A stretch of 64,000 nt of DNA from Platerodrilus igneus (taxonomy: Eukaryota; Arthropoda; Insecta; Coleoptera; Lycidae), in the NCBI GenBank assembly GCA_036346225.1, contig JARFIW010001082.1, positions 6,386,001-6,450,000 on the forward strand, given 5' to 3'. Position numbers and translations under genes: made by a program. The notes below the pieces were generated by a model, which made no database searches, was not told the origin of the DNA, and worked only from the letters and a program-made list of their open reading frames with translations. Below are positions 10,195 through 21,617 of this stretch, one piece after another. How positions within the stretch are numbered: position 1 is the first letter of the stretch; each line of letters begins with the position of its first letter.

Positions 10195-11233
10195 GTAGAA
10201 TTTATTTAAGAAGAGCCTGTCGTCATCATGCGCACACGGCTAAAATGGTGTCAGATTGGTTTATTGTGTATAAATAGGAGTGTTCGGTCGGCATATTAGT
10301 GGCGTAGATAATTTGTTGTTAAATGTCACTTGATATTTGTGACTTTGATGTTCTATATTTATTTCTTACGCTTTCATAGTTTTCTTTCTGTTTCTTTGTG
10401 TTTTATGCCTTGCTTACTCGCCATGTAAATTTAAACCACCAACAAAATAAAACTTGATTTTAGAATATTTTCTCTATGGGAGTTCGATAAAAAATCATTA
10501 AATCCGCTACGCTACTGACCTTCAAGGTTTGCGCATATGTTAAATGAGGTATAGATCTTTTAAAATCTCAGCGACCTGCGCAGAAATCCCAAATATTACT
10601 GACAAAACTAAAGACAAAAATGAAAATATGGTATTGTGGAATGATAGTCATGACACCAACAGCGTTGACGTTACTGCAATATAATTTTAAAATCGATGTT
10701 ACCATATGAGGATAAGATTAAATTAAATAATCATTATAGCAGCATTGCAGTGCTCTTTACGAATTCTTAACCATTATTTTGATTAAATCTATGGGTATTA
10801 ATGTAACAAAAAGTCACGTGCTTCTATTTCGAAAGTGGCTTATCTATATTAACCTTATCTAATCTATGTTCCTAACCTACCGCCGAGACGATACTGCATA
10901 TTCTAGACACTTTATTTTGACATTTGCGATTCTCATAATCTTTCTTTATATGATTTATTCAATTCATTTAAGTCCTAAGAAGTAATATAAAACTCAAAAG
11001 TGAATACGCCTAGCCTTTTATCATAGATTAGTAGTAAGTTTAGATATTTTTTTACACATTAAAATTTTTGACATTGCATTAAGGGTTATTTTAGCGAATC
11101 GTGATGTTTTTTGGTTGAACTGAAAACACCGTGTTATATCCTTTTCTAAAGGTTTCTCACTTCCTCCATTGCGCATCCCAGGGTCGCTGAGATTTTGAAA
11201 CGGCTATACAGGCTCTTCTTAAATAAATTCTAC
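10195..11233. mobile_element. DNA-transposon-like element with 26-bp perfect terminal inverted repeats
   Basis: 10195-10220 (starting GTAGAATTTATTTAAGAAGA) is perfectly inverted at 11208-11233. Inside it a second inverted pair, AAAATCTCAGCGACC, occurs at about 10561-10575 and as its complement near 11183-11197, so one element may be nested in another. The interior carries the repeat shared with 6.9 kb. A TATAAATAGG box at about 10271-10280 could be a core promoter. No long coding frame was found, so the element is non-autonomous or eroded. No clear target-site duplication was seen. Confidence 0.65.
10577..10935 (+). repeat. Dispersed repeat copy 2 (uninterrupted)
   Basis: Matches 6927-7209 plus 7484-7592 over its length with scattered substitutions and a few indels. 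Acts as the empty-site reference for the foldback element at 7219-7483. Confidence 0.85.
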
Positions 11234-11339
11234 TCTACTCCCGCATAATTATTCGAATTATGACATTGATATTGGTGAGAATATCTTTGATCATAATGTA
11301 ACCCTATTAAAAGAAAAAACCCTAAAAATTATTCCCAAA

Positions 11340-12720
11340 ATACCTACTAATAATACATTGATAGGATCTGATGTGATTACGTAGGGTTATAGATGTTCTA
11401 TGGATTACTGATTTAAACGCCCTTCATTAACAGCTGTAAATGTAGCCGATTTAAGTATAACTCTAACTGAAAATAAAATTATCTACTACTACCCTTACCG
11501 TATGTCAGAATCGGAATGTGTGAAAGTCAGGGGTATTAATGACGATTTCATTAAGAAAGGCTTTACACATGTAACTAATTTGCCTTATGCTAACCCCATA
11601 ATTCTTGTGCAAAAAACAGATAGGACTGACCGTTTATGTGTGGATTTTCGGCCAACAAGAATACTGTAGAAGATTATTACCCACTACCACTCATGGATGA
11701 TTGCATATATTGTTTAGGCAAGGATAAATATTTTACTTCACTTGATTTATTTTTAGGGTTTCATCAAGTTCCTATTGTTTCTAAATTTATTTCGAAAATT
11801 GCTTTCGTAACCCCAAATGTGCAATATGAGTTTCTTTAGTTACCTGTCGGTCTAGCCAAAGGTCCATCTGTGTTTCAAAGTCATCAATCTAACTTTAGGT
11901 AACTTGAAGTACGATGTGGCATTGGTGTATGTTGATGATATTCTCATACCTTCTTTGACCATAGAAAAGAAATCCACTAAACTAGAACTGATTTTTAAGA
12001 AAGGCAGGATTCTCAGTCAATATTCGAAAATGTTGCTTCTTTAAAGAATAAAATTCTCCATCTTGGTTATGAAATACCTTTTGAGAGAATTAGACCAGAT
12101 GAGAGTAAAGTTAAGACAATCAAAGAAGGTCCAGTGTCTACGGAAATAAAACAACTACGACAATTTGTTGGTTTGGCGTTATTTTAGAAAATTTGTATTT
12201 ACTTTCTCTATTAAAGTTGCTTGTATAACAAGTCTAACTAGAAACAACATCCATTTACTTGGGGCGCAGATTGTGAAAAGGCCAGGCTATATATAATTGA
12301 TGTGTTAGCACAGAAATCACTGCTGTCAATATTTGATTCTAGTTTAGAAACTCAATTACACACCGATGCAAGTAGTCTTGGATTCGGTGTGATATTAATG
12401 TAAAAATATGGGAATTCATTTTGACCTGTTGAATATTTTAGTCAAAAAACCTCTTTAGACGAAACTAATATTCGTTTTAGTTGGAAACTCTATCAGTTGT
12501 AAAAGTCCTTAAAAACTTTCGAGTCTATTTAATTGGAATGAAGTTCACACTTGTAACCAATTGCAACTCCTTAAAATATCTGTTAATAAAGGAGATTTAA
12601 AACCATGGATCGCTCATTGGTGGTTTTATATTCAAGATTACAATTTTGATATACTTTATCGCAAATGTGCTTAAATATCTCACGTCACTTCTTAAGCCGC
12701 ACCCTATTGAACACATGATC
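11340..12720 (+). pseudogene. Ty3/gypsy pol remnant (RT and RNase H)
   Basis: Several frames together give a decayed gypsy reverse transcriptase and RNase H. In order: PYANPIILVQKTDRTDRLCVDF (about 11583-11650), DYYPLPLMDDC and FTSLDLFLGFHQVP (11670-11775), the catalytic VYVDDIL (11924-11944), LRQFVGLA (about 12155-12180), TWGADCEKA (12258-12285) and the RNase H motif LHTDASSLGFGV (about 12352-12390). Stops and frameshifts separate almost every motif. A functional copy would copy its RNA into DNA within a particle. No LTRs belonging to this fragment were found, and it starts just after the TIR element ending at 11233. Confidence 0.85.
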
Positions 12721-13180
12721 CAAGTTAACGCAGGTTTCATAAATTTTAAAAATGGGCTTACTGTTGCTCAAAGTTATGATAATGAATGTAAACAAATTTT
12801 TAAATACTGAAGAGGGTGATAAGATTAATAAATCTAGCCTATTTTGAATCATACTTCGAAGGGATGGTAGGAGGGTCCATCTTACTTTCGTACCTTTGAA
12901 CAATAGATATCAATTGCTTAAAATTTTTCATGATTACCAATATCAGCAGTAGAGATAGGAAAAAAAAGAAGTAAAGGTAGACCTAGGTTAGACTATTTGT
13001 TATACTGTCGGCGTCGCGCGTTCAGAGTCACTTCCACAGTTGGCAACACGGATACTATCCACGTTCACATTATTGCACAACAAAGATATTACGACATAAT
13101 TTCATGTCAAATTGTATCACATGCCAAATATGTTTACAATGATACAAGTTGCACCTTAAAAAGATAAAAAGTACTCAATT
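12721..13180. other. No gene supported
   Basis: AT-rich tail of the gypsy fragment, then a more GC-rich patch (13005-13065, with GGCGTCGCGCG) of unknown nature. A tandem-repeat LINE-tail word (GGTAGACCTAGGTTAGAC) appears near 12976-12993. Confidence 0.4.
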
Positions 13181-13262
13181 AAAAATGTGGAACTCTTCAC
13201 GATTTTGCGGGTCATCCTTGCGCAGGGGCCATGCTGATTTCCGGGTATCTCGTTTGGGTTGT
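13181..13262 (-). pseudogene. U6 snRNA pseudogene, 3' half
   Basis: On the minus strand the sequence contains CAGCATGGCCCCTGCGCAAG and GATGACCCGCAAAATCGTGA, then GAGTTCCACATTTTT. This matches the 3' half of spliceosomal U6 snRNA, including a T-run terminator at 13181-13185. The catalytic ACAGAGA box is not preserved (ATACCCGGA stands in its place) and the 5' stem-loop is missing, so it cannot be a working U6 gene. Such copies arise by retrotransposition of U6 RNA by LINE machinery. Confidence 0.85.
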
Positions 13263-13621
13263 GAGTTGCGTTATGCCATCGTTGAAACCGGATTTAACGT
13301 CTTCTCTCTTCTTCGTTCGTAGGCAGGACGAAGGAACAACCAGGTAAGGAACGATAAGAAAAAACCTACATTCTGAAAGAGAAAAGACAACAAAAGACAC
13401 AGGCAAACGTCACCGTTTGACGTCTCGTTGGCTAATAATGTCATGTCACACACCGCGCACTTGCGCCATTCACTCCGCGTCTGCGCATTCTTTTGCGCCG
13501 ACGCAACAGTCCGAAATGACGGAAATGCACAAGTCTATTTTAAAAATAATGGCGGGAATTCCCTCACAAATTTAAAGATGTACAATGCCAATTTTGGCAT
13601 GTAACATATTGCACACAGATA
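13263..13621. other. GC-richer non-coding patch
   Basis: Contains an acceptor-like TTCGTTCGTAG, 21 bases and a donor-like GTAAGG (13323-13343), and GC-rich words around 13455-13510. The composition differs from the surroundings, but no coding or RNA gene can be supported. Confidence 0.35.
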
Positions 13622-14822
13622 GTGAAAGATGTAGACTGTGAGAATTTCAGGGAAATGTGTAGGCTAGCTCAGAATAGAAATCAATGGAGGTACGCTTCCA
13701 ATCAGTCGCAAGATGGAAAAACTAATGACAAAATAATAACTGTACTTAAACATGGTGATTATTATAAACAACTACAGATATTGGTTTTGGAATACTCCCA
13801 ACTTATGTTAATTGTGCTAAAGGATTTACTTGAAAACTATTAATAGGACATGTCTAAGTGTTGGGGGATCCTTGGCAACCAGAGGCTGCTTAACCCCCTT
13901 CATGTACTACTGATTCTGGGTGAAATAGGGTATATAATTAGAAAACAATAGAAGGGAATCGGGCTATGTATCGGCTGTTGTGAGAATTTCAGGGAACTGT
14001 GTAGGCTAGCTCAGAACATAAATAAGCTGAGGTACAAGTCCAACCAGTTTTAAGATGTAAAACCCACTGACGAACAAATAAGTGCTCTTAAATCTGATGA
14101 TTATTATAAACAACTACAGGTGTTAGTTGTGAAATATTTTCAACTAATGTTGATTGTTCAAAAGCATAAATTGGAAAAACTATTAATTTGACAAAGTTTC
14201 AGGTGCTGGGGAAACTTGGCAGCCAAAGTCTACTTACCCCCCTTCACATACCACTGAATATCGGGGAAATAGGATATATAACTGTAAAACAATAGAAGGT
14301 GTCCGAACTGCATCAAACAAGAAAAAACAGCAGCTATGTTCAAAAACAACGAACATAGATACAAGAAGAAAACTGTTCAAAGCATAGTGTGGAGCACAGC
14401 ACAGTACATCTATGGAATAGGGGCAGTAGGAAAAGCAGATAAAAAGAGATAGAAGTCTTCTGGAATGTTGTGCTTTAGATGTATGAGGATGGTAGCATGA
14501 ACAGACAAAGTTAATAACAAATAGGTTGTAGAAATAGTAGAGGAATAAAGATATTTGTGAAAAATGAAAAAAATAGGAGAAATAGAAGGACAGGATACGT
14601 TCTTAGGCATTTCTGGGAAATAGTATGGGATATACTACAAGCAGAGATAGGAAAAGAGAGGTAGAGGTAGACTGAGATCATCCTTTCGCACACAGATGGG
14701 GATAGATGCAGACTGTGCAAATTTCAGTGAAATGTGTAGATTGGTTCAGACTAGGAAACAATGAGGGTATGCGTTCAACCAGTTGTAGGACTGAAGACCT
14801 AATGATGATGATGACCAATATC
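13622..14822 (+). repeat. LINE (RTE/BovB-like) 3' end block, three partial units
   Basis: Units starting at about 13628, 13978 and 14705 share GACTGTG(A/C)(G/A)AATTTCAG and the encoded tail motif FREMCRLAQNRNQWRYASNQ. The first two are followed by a 325-bp unit containing GATTATTATAAACAACTACAG and GGCTGCTTAACCCCCTTCA. The last one carries the decayed C-terminal domain of a non-LTR retrotransposon (VWSTAQYIYG, GKRGRGRLR) and ends in a GATGATGATGA tail, typical of RTE-like elements. The same arrangement recurs at 25.4-26.2 kb (reverse) and 58.1-59.0 kb. All copies are broken. Confidence 0.8.
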
Positions 14823-14884
14823 ACGAAGGTTGGAAAAAATACTTGCGTCTGTTGGGCTTTATTTTTGGTTTTTAAACGTGACCC

Positions 14885-16271
14885 TGTAACAATTTTATTT
14901 TCGCAGTAAAAAATCTATTCATGAAAGGTACAACGAATGTTAAAACACCTTTATTAACTAAAGTAATAATACGTGTAACAATCAAATCCTTACATTAATA
15001 CAGTATCTAGAGTCGTTAGTCTATTTGTTTCGGAGTTCGGTGTATTCCACAGCCACTGGCGCGCGCGTGAGAGGTTTGACAACCCCACTCGGGACCCTCC
15101 CACGATAGAAGAACGCGGCAAAAGCATTCGTCGATAGGTAAGAGCAGCGACAGCATGCATTTGAAATTAATGGCGAGTGACCTCTGGGTCGCATTATTTA
15201 TGTGACACACTTCCTGAGTAACGGTTGGTATTGTATATTCGTTATCATAGTACCTAATTTAACAATTTGTTTAGCGCAACTACAACTTACGAACTACGAC
15301 TTATAAACAACGCAATGAAAAATTATATTTATAACGAAGATTAGACAATGGAAGATTACGCTACAAAATTTATGCATTTTGAATCAATGTAAGAAACCCG
15401 TTTCGCTTCAACACCTGTATTTAAAGCATGGAAAGCAAGAATAATTAGCTGCAGATTCCGCACGGCGATGTAGTTTCCATTCCAGCCAAGAACAACAGCC
15501 CGGGGTTTGGTTCGTAATAGCTTTAAGATTTCCTCAGTGCTTCCTTCTAAAAGCACGTTATTTCGTTTTGTTTTATAGAAGCACAAATTTGTTATTCAGT
15601 TTATCTGTAGCTAAGCTGGTTTTCTCCAGTATCAAATTTAAATTTCACTTAGTTTCGTAGATATGTGACTACACGTGGCTTCAGCATAAATTAACAGCTG
15701 CGGTTACGTCACCTGTTTGTTTGAAATATGCCGTCAACAATTGCACAATTGCAAGCAGATGTTTAGTATTACATTACTACCACCTTTGATAAAATTAGAG
15801 AATATCTTTGTGAATATTTTGACTTCAAATCGATTTTAATACTGTTAACTTAAAAGAAAGTTTTGTATATTAATTTGTAAATGACCTACACAGATCTGAT
15901 TGGGTTAGAAAACCTTAGTATAACCAGTCACACTGGGTTGTAATATATTTGAGTAAGAATCAAGTTGATAAACTTTACATTAATTTTTCAAGTAATTCAA
16001 TTATTCATTTTATTTTATTGCATTAAATTTTATTTACAGAAACAGAAAAATTCTTTCTAGTAAATTTATAATCCACGCTTAAAGTCTTTTATTCTGATCT
16101 AGTTTGATCAGACCTGATAAACAAAAACAATAAGAGTTAAATTTTTATGGTACCCTTATGTAGGAAACATTCTTTTTGCATTTTTAGATATATTTGAGGG
16201 ACACAAATAGTGTTCCCATTTTTTATGTGACTTAATTATTATTTTTCCTTACCAGTTACCTTACAGTAACA
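14885..16271 (+). repeat. 5' LTR of a Ty3/gypsy-type element
   Basis: Begins TGTAACAATTTTATTTTCGC and ends near TTACAGTAACA. It is almost identical to 19426-20798, with about ten differences seen by eye over 1.37 kb, mostly single-base indels in homopolymers. It is followed by TGGCGCCGGCAACG, which fits a tRNA primer-binding site. The right end is uncertain by about 12 bp because the two copies differ there. Minus-strand frames of 64 and 76 codons occur in both LTRs simply because the LTRs are the same sequence. Confidence 0.92.
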
Positions 16272-16304
16272 CTGGCGCCGGCAACGTTTGGGGCCTCGAA
16301 ATTT

Positions 16305-16450
16305 GTTTGTTCATAATTTGATTTACTTCGAAATTTATTTGTTCAAAATTTAATTTGCTTCGAAATTTGTTAGCTCAAAATTTATTTTGCTTTGAAGTCC
16401 ATTTGTCCAAAAATTATTTTTCGTCGAAATTTGTTTGCTTAAAGTCGATT
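16305..16450. repeat. About 35-bp tandem repeat in the LTR element leader
   Basis: Four degenerate units of the type CGAAATTTGTTTGTTCAAAA followed by TTTAATTTGCTT. Confidence 0.75.
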
Positions 16451-17358
16451 TGACATTTAGATTTGTTTGTTTGCTTTTGATAAAAGATTGGTTGTAACAT
16501 TAACCCTCATACAGTCAATTGATTAACTTGGTCAAATTTATTTTTGACTTTCGTTCTATTTTGACCCCATATAATTTTTTTGATATTGTTTTGGATAAAA
16601 TTACTTTACCAAAAACACCTTTTGATTTTTACCTTTAGTTGCCCAAATTTGTTTTGACAATTTTTGTAAGGTTTGATTTCATTGAAACATTAGGCTTTTG
16701 TAATCATGTCGGATATTCCGAATTGTTTGTCTGCTTAAAGAAGAACGGGAGTAGTGAGTGAGAAACCAGTTTTGGAGAAAAGGAAAATTTTTAGGAAGAC
16801 TGTCAGTTAAAGAAGCTGATAAGCCTGGAGTTTGATTTGTTTGAGTCAATAAAGAACATTTTTGTCCAAATTTGATTATAAGGCTAGAGATTCTATTCTT
16901 GAAGGTACATTGGAGTGAGCTGTCGTCATGTCATTTGAGAATTGCTCTTTGTGCATAAGCACGTTTTTGATTTTGTTAGCAGATTTTGTTTAGATCGGCA
17001 TTGCAACGCAATTTAGTCTAGGCGGAACTTGTCGTCGTGGTTGGTCGCTCAGCAGTATGTCAGTCCAGACGAGACTCAGGAAGAGTTGGTCGCTCGGCAT
17101 TGCGTAAGTCTAGACGAGACTCGAGGTGAGTTAGGCGCTCTAGAATTTTTTTTGCATCTTTTTTTGGTTTGATGTAAATTTTTGGTATTGTTAGTCTAGG
17201 TGAGACTCGTAGAGGGTTTGTCACTCTAGCATATTTAGGCGTTGTGAAGCGTTGTAGTTGTTTCGACAGTTCGGTTGGTAGTAGGATGAGAGTGTACCTG
17301 AACACTGATTTTTTTGTTAGCTATCGTCGTGATTAGTTTTTTTATTGATGACTCATAA

Positions 17359-18198
17359 GCAGGTGGATGGCTTTTAGTTGTTGGTGATTGGTTTTCGAAA
17401 TATTCGATTTTGCAACCTTTGCGAAGTGCCACGGCACATTTGATTGAGAAATTTTTGGAGGAAAAAGTATTTCTTGTCTACGGTGTACCACAGTTTGTTA
17501 TTTGTGATAATGGTCCACAATTAATTGGACGTATTTTTAAAGCTTTGTGTGCAAGGTATGAAATTCAAAAGATTTGGTATAATGCTGTTTATGCTCCACA
17601 ATGCAATTTTGTGGAAAGAATCAATAAGACAGTTGGTACAGCTATCCGTTCATACGTAGAAGGACATGATACGTGGGATAGTGAGATATCAAAGATCCAA
17701 TACGCAATCAACTCAGCAAAACATGAGTCCACCAACTATTCGCCAAATTTTTTAGTTTTTGGTCGTCAGGTACCTTTAAGTGGAAAAGCTTATAATGATA
17801 ATTTTATACCTGGTGAGGATGTTGATGTCGTCTCCAGTAGTAGACCTTCTTATGTTTTGGATCGTCAACCTTTGTTTGATATTTTTGGAAATGTCCGTGA
17901 AAATTTGCATGTAGCTTATCAACGTTCGAGTAAACGCTACAATCTTAGGAGAAGAGACATTTCATTCCGAGTCGGAGAGTGTGTTTGGAGAGCTAATAAG
18001 GTCCTCTCGAGTGCTAGTGATAAGTTTTCCGCTAAGTTAGCTCCAAAGTTCGTTATGAGTAAAGTTCGAAAAAAACATTCCAATTTAGTGTATGAGTTAG
18101 AGAACGAAGATGGAACAAGAGCAGGGAAATGGCACGTAAAGGACTTGAAACCAGTTGAAGCGTCGTATCCAAATGAAAATGATGATCCTGACGATTAG
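17359..18198 (+). CDS. Ty3/gypsy integrase, C-terminal part of pol
   Basis: A 280-codon frame open from just after a stop at 17356-17358 to TAG at 18196. It encodes the integrase core with the DDE triad: Asp in VVGDWFSKY (17386), Asp in VICDNGPQ (17506) and Glu in NFVERINKTV (17614). The second Asp and the Glu are 35 residues apart, as in retroviral-type integrases. A C-terminal domain follows (RVGECVWRAN, then FVMSKV and KWHVKDLKPVE), acting in chromatin binding or target choice in this family. Integrase inserts the cDNA copy into the genome. There is no natural start codon here, since it would be released from a polyprotein; the N-terminal zinc-binding region is missing, so the frame is a truncated but otherwise intact remnant within the flanking LTRs. 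Confidence 0.88.
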   Translation, partial: AGGWLLVVGDWFSKYSILQPLRSATAHLIEKFLEEKVFLVYGVPQFVICDNGPQLIGRIFKALCARYEIQKIWYNAVYAPQCNFVERINKTVGTAIRSYVEGHDTWDSEISKIQYAINSAKHESTNYSPNFLVFGRQVPLSGKAYNDNFIPGEDVDVVSSSRPSYVLDRQPLFDIFGNVRENLHVAYQRSSKRYNLRRRDISFRVGECVWRANKVLSSASDKFSAKLAPKFVMSKVRKKHSNLVYELENEDGTRAGKWHVKDLKPVEASYPNENDDPDD

Positions 18199-18635
18199 TT
18201 CCGGTCCGGTCATCTCTTTGATGTTAAGTAATGCAGTAGTGGTTTGCTTTGTTTTGTCCAGATTTTTGATTTAGTGTCGTTTCACTAATTTTGAGTATTT
18301 TGTTTGAGAAGTGAAATAAGTGGTTAGAGATTTTGTAGATTTTGTAGATTTTGTAAGTTTGAGGTGTGCCTTGGTGTGCACGCTGGTCATTTTGCTCGCG
18401 CGTTACTCAGAGATGTGTTTAGAAGATGTCTTTAACAGATATCTTTACAATGTAGAAGTAAGTGGACTATTTGATTGTTGGTCCTGATTTCTACATATCT
18501 AGGTAGAGAATATTAGATTATTCTTTCCTTGTTTTTTGACCGTTCGAAATTCTTTGGTTTGATAAGGTCAAGGTTGGCTTGGTGAGTCTCACCATTTGGT
18601 CCATCACTAATGAGATCTGTTGTTTGTTGGAACTT

Positions 18636-18900
18636 AGTGATAGGATAATACTTTGTATTTGAATTTGTTAAGTAACCTTATGGTTAGGTTACCTTCGTTT
18701 TGATTATCTCTTTGTAATAAAGTGATAATATTTTGTATTTGAATTTGTTAAGTAACCTTATGGTTAGGTTACCTTCATTTTGATTATCTCTTTGCAATAA
18801 AGTGATAATATTTTGTATTTGGATTTGATAAGTAACCTTTTGGTTAGGTCACTTTTGTTTTGATTATCACTTTGTGATAATAGTGTTTTAAATTTAGACC
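18636..18900. repeat. About 80-bp tandem repeat, three units
   Basis: Units share GTGATAATATTTTGTATTTG, AAGTAACCTTATGGTTAGGT and TTTGATTATCTCTTTG at offsets of about 80 bp, downstream of the integrase stop. Confidence 0.85.
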
Positions 18901-19425
18901 TATTAGTAAGGTTTTCCTTTTGATTGTCACCTTATAGTGATGATACTTTGGATAGTTATGCTGTTTTGATGAGGAAGCATTCCTTTTTTTGTAGATAGAG
19001 CTAATTGAGCTCCTGGAAGTGAAGTTTTTTTTGGAATTAGAAATAAATTGTAAATGTTTGGTTATAGATAATAAATATTAGCCTTGTTAGGAATAAGGAC
19101 CCCCAGGTTAAAAAAAAAAAATCATTGTGAATTTAATCTTTTTGTCCCGTGGAGTGTTTGACTTTCTAATTTGACCCCTCCCAATTTTGATTAATACCGA
19201 TTGTGACTCCCCGATTTTGTCTCCCAATGGACGTCAGGTACACGTAGTTACCAACACACTCGCATTTGTAATTATTTGTCTCCCCCATTTGAATAAATTC
19301 ATAAAATTGCATAGTTAGTTAGGAAAGTAGAAAAGGCTAGTATTATTAAGATAAAAAATTTTTTTTGTATTTGTTATATTTGAAGTTTATTCCTTAAAAA
19401 ATTTTTTCTTTTAGGAAAGGGGTAG

Positions 19426-20798
19426 TGTAACAATTTTATTTTCGCAGTAAAAAATCTATTCATGAAAGGTACAACGAATGTTAAAACACCTTTATTAACT
19501 AAAGTAATAATACGTGTAACAATCAAATCCTTACATTAATACAGTATCTAGAGTCGTTAGTCTATTTGTTTCGGAGTTCGGTGTATTCCACAGCCACTGG
19601 CGCGCGCGTGAGAGGTTTGACAACCCCACTCGGGACCCTCCCACGATAGAAGAACGCGGCAAAAGCACTCGTCGATAGGTAAGAGCAGCGACAGCATGCA
19701 TTTGAAATTAATGGCGAGTGACCTCCGGGTCGCATTATTTATGTGACACACTTCCTGAGTAACGGTTGGTATTGTATATTCGTTATCATAGTACCTAATT
19801 TAACAATTTGTTTAGCGCAACTACAACTTACGAACTACGACTTATAAACAACGCAATGGAAAATTATATTTATAACGAAGATTAGACAATGGAAGATTAC
19901 GCTACAAAATTTATGCATTTTGAATCAATGTAAGAAACCCGTTTCGCTTCAACACCTGTATTTAAAGCATGGAAAGCAAGAATAATTAGCTGCAGATTCC
20001 GCACGGCGATGTAGTTTCCATTCCAGCCAAGGACAACAGCCCGGGGTTTGGTTCGTAATAGCTTTAAGATTTCCTCAGTGCTTCCTTCTAAAAGCACGTT
20101 ATTTCGTTTTGTTTTATAGAAGCACAAATTTGTTATTCAGTTTATCTGTAGCTAAGCTGGTTTCTCCAGTATCAAATTTAAATTTCACTTAGTTTCGTAG
20201 ATATGTGACTACACGTGGCTTCAGCATAAATTAACAGCTGCGGTTACGTCACCTGTTTGTTTGAAATATGCCGTCAACAATTGCACAATTGCAAGCAGAT
20301 GTTTAGTATTACATTACTACCACCTTTGATAAAATTAGAGAATATCTTTGTGAATATTTTGACTTCAAATCGATTTTAATACTGTTAACTTAAAAAGAAA
20401 GTTTTGTATATTAATTTGTAAATGACCTACACAGATCTGATTGGGTTAGAAAACCTTAGTATAACCAGTCACACTGGGTTGTAATATATTTGAGTAAGAA
20501 TCAAGTTGATAAACTTTACATTAATTTTTCAAGTAATTCAATTATTCATTTTATTTTATTGCATTAAATTTTATTTACAGAAACAGAAAAATTCTTTCTA
20601 GTAAATTTATAATCCACGCTTAAAGTCTTTTTATTCTGATCTAGTTTGATCAGACCTGATAAACAAAAACAATAAGAGTTAAATTTTATGGTACCCTTAT
20701 GTAGGAAACATTCTTTTGCATTTTTAGATATATTTGAGGGACACAAATAGTGTTCCCATTTTTATGTGACTTAATTATTATTTTTCCTTACAGGAACA
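19426..20798 (+). repeat. 3' LTR of the Ty3/gypsy-type element
   Basis: Near-identical partner of 14885-16271, preceded by a polypurine tract. It ends near CTTACAGGAACA. The flanks (GACCC before the 5' LTR, GCGTC after the 3' LTR) do not form a target-site duplication, so the ends may be slightly misplaced or the element may be a recombination product. Confidence 0.92.
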
Positions 20799-21615
20799 GC
20801 GTCTTATTCTGTTAAGACAGGTTTTTGTCAGCGAAGGCGATCTTTTTTCTTTGGGTCTCCACGTCCGCCCTTAGAAATTAGCCATGCCATTTACATGAAT
20901 CAATCTGGACTTGGTGGCGCCTGTTTGTTTTAGTTTGAGTGTGACCCCCACAGATTTCGACTTACCCCCATTGCTCATAGCTCTACCCAAGGAATAGACC
21001 CTAGTTACGTCGGAAGACTTCGTTTTGCAGACACCTAACTTGGAGCATGGTGATTATAAAGTAGTGTCGGCCAGAAGTTTAGAAAAACGTTTCACTATCG
21101 CCCATGCGTGAGGCTAGCGGAGCCAATTAGAGAGAAAAAAAATCGTTACAACCCTTTATGTAAAAACTTATGTTAACATATTCACTGCCAACATTGAAAA
21201 GGAACTTTCACCATAAACCAAATTATGCTTTTCTTAATTCGTATTTAAAAAATTGTTAAATAGCTTCTAATCCACTTCGTTATGAATCACTAATAAGTTT
21301 TTGGATTGTTTTGGACATTTCAAAATTTCACGCACCAGCGCGAGATAAATAAATTATTAACATTGGTTCAAAAAATAGTATACTTAACAAATATAAATAC
21401 AAAAATAAAGGCATCATATAAAAAAGTAAAGAGTTGTTATTATCCTACATGTATAAAAACATGACAAAGCGCGAAAAAAGAATGACAAACGGAGCCCAAA
21501 TCAAACTAAACGCGTTTTTGCTGCCACACTTTTTGCTTCCACACCTCTAGTCTGTTCCACAACGCACCCATCGCCACATGTCACTCACTGGGCTTTTTTA
21601 CACAAAACTTAAAAA
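20799..21615. other. Intergenic, no gene supported
   Basis: A 37-codon frame (about 20998-21108, ending RSLEKRFTIAHA) looks protein-like and follows an acceptor-like TTCGTTTTGCAG, but no gene context supports it. The rest is AT-rich. Confidence 0.4.
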
Positions 21616-21617
21616 TA

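Larger units (their letters stand above)
16272..19425 (+). mobile_element. Internal region of the LTR element, mostly non-coding
   Basis: Starts with a probable primer-binding site at about 16273 and ends with a polypurine tract (AGGAAAGGGGTAG) just before the 3' LTR. A short gag-like start (MSDIPNCLSA, near 16705) ends at once in a stop. Protease, reverse transcriptase and RNase H are absent, and coding sequence resumes only in the integrase at 17.36 kb. The leader has about 35-bp repeats (16305-16450), 17030-17240 has roughly 60-bp repeats around AGACGAGACTC, and 18640-18900 has three units of about 80 bp. The element is therefore internally deleted, and could have moved only with proteins supplied in trans. 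Confidence 0.85.

Noticed and set aside
13323..13343. 21-nt micro-exon between TTCGTTCGTAG and GTAAGG
   Set aside because: No neighbouring exons or coding context; chance splice-like signals.
15356..15586. A 76-codon minus-strand frame conserved between two loci (also 19897-20127)
   Set aside because: The two loci are the two LTRs of one young element, so conservation only reflects recent identity.
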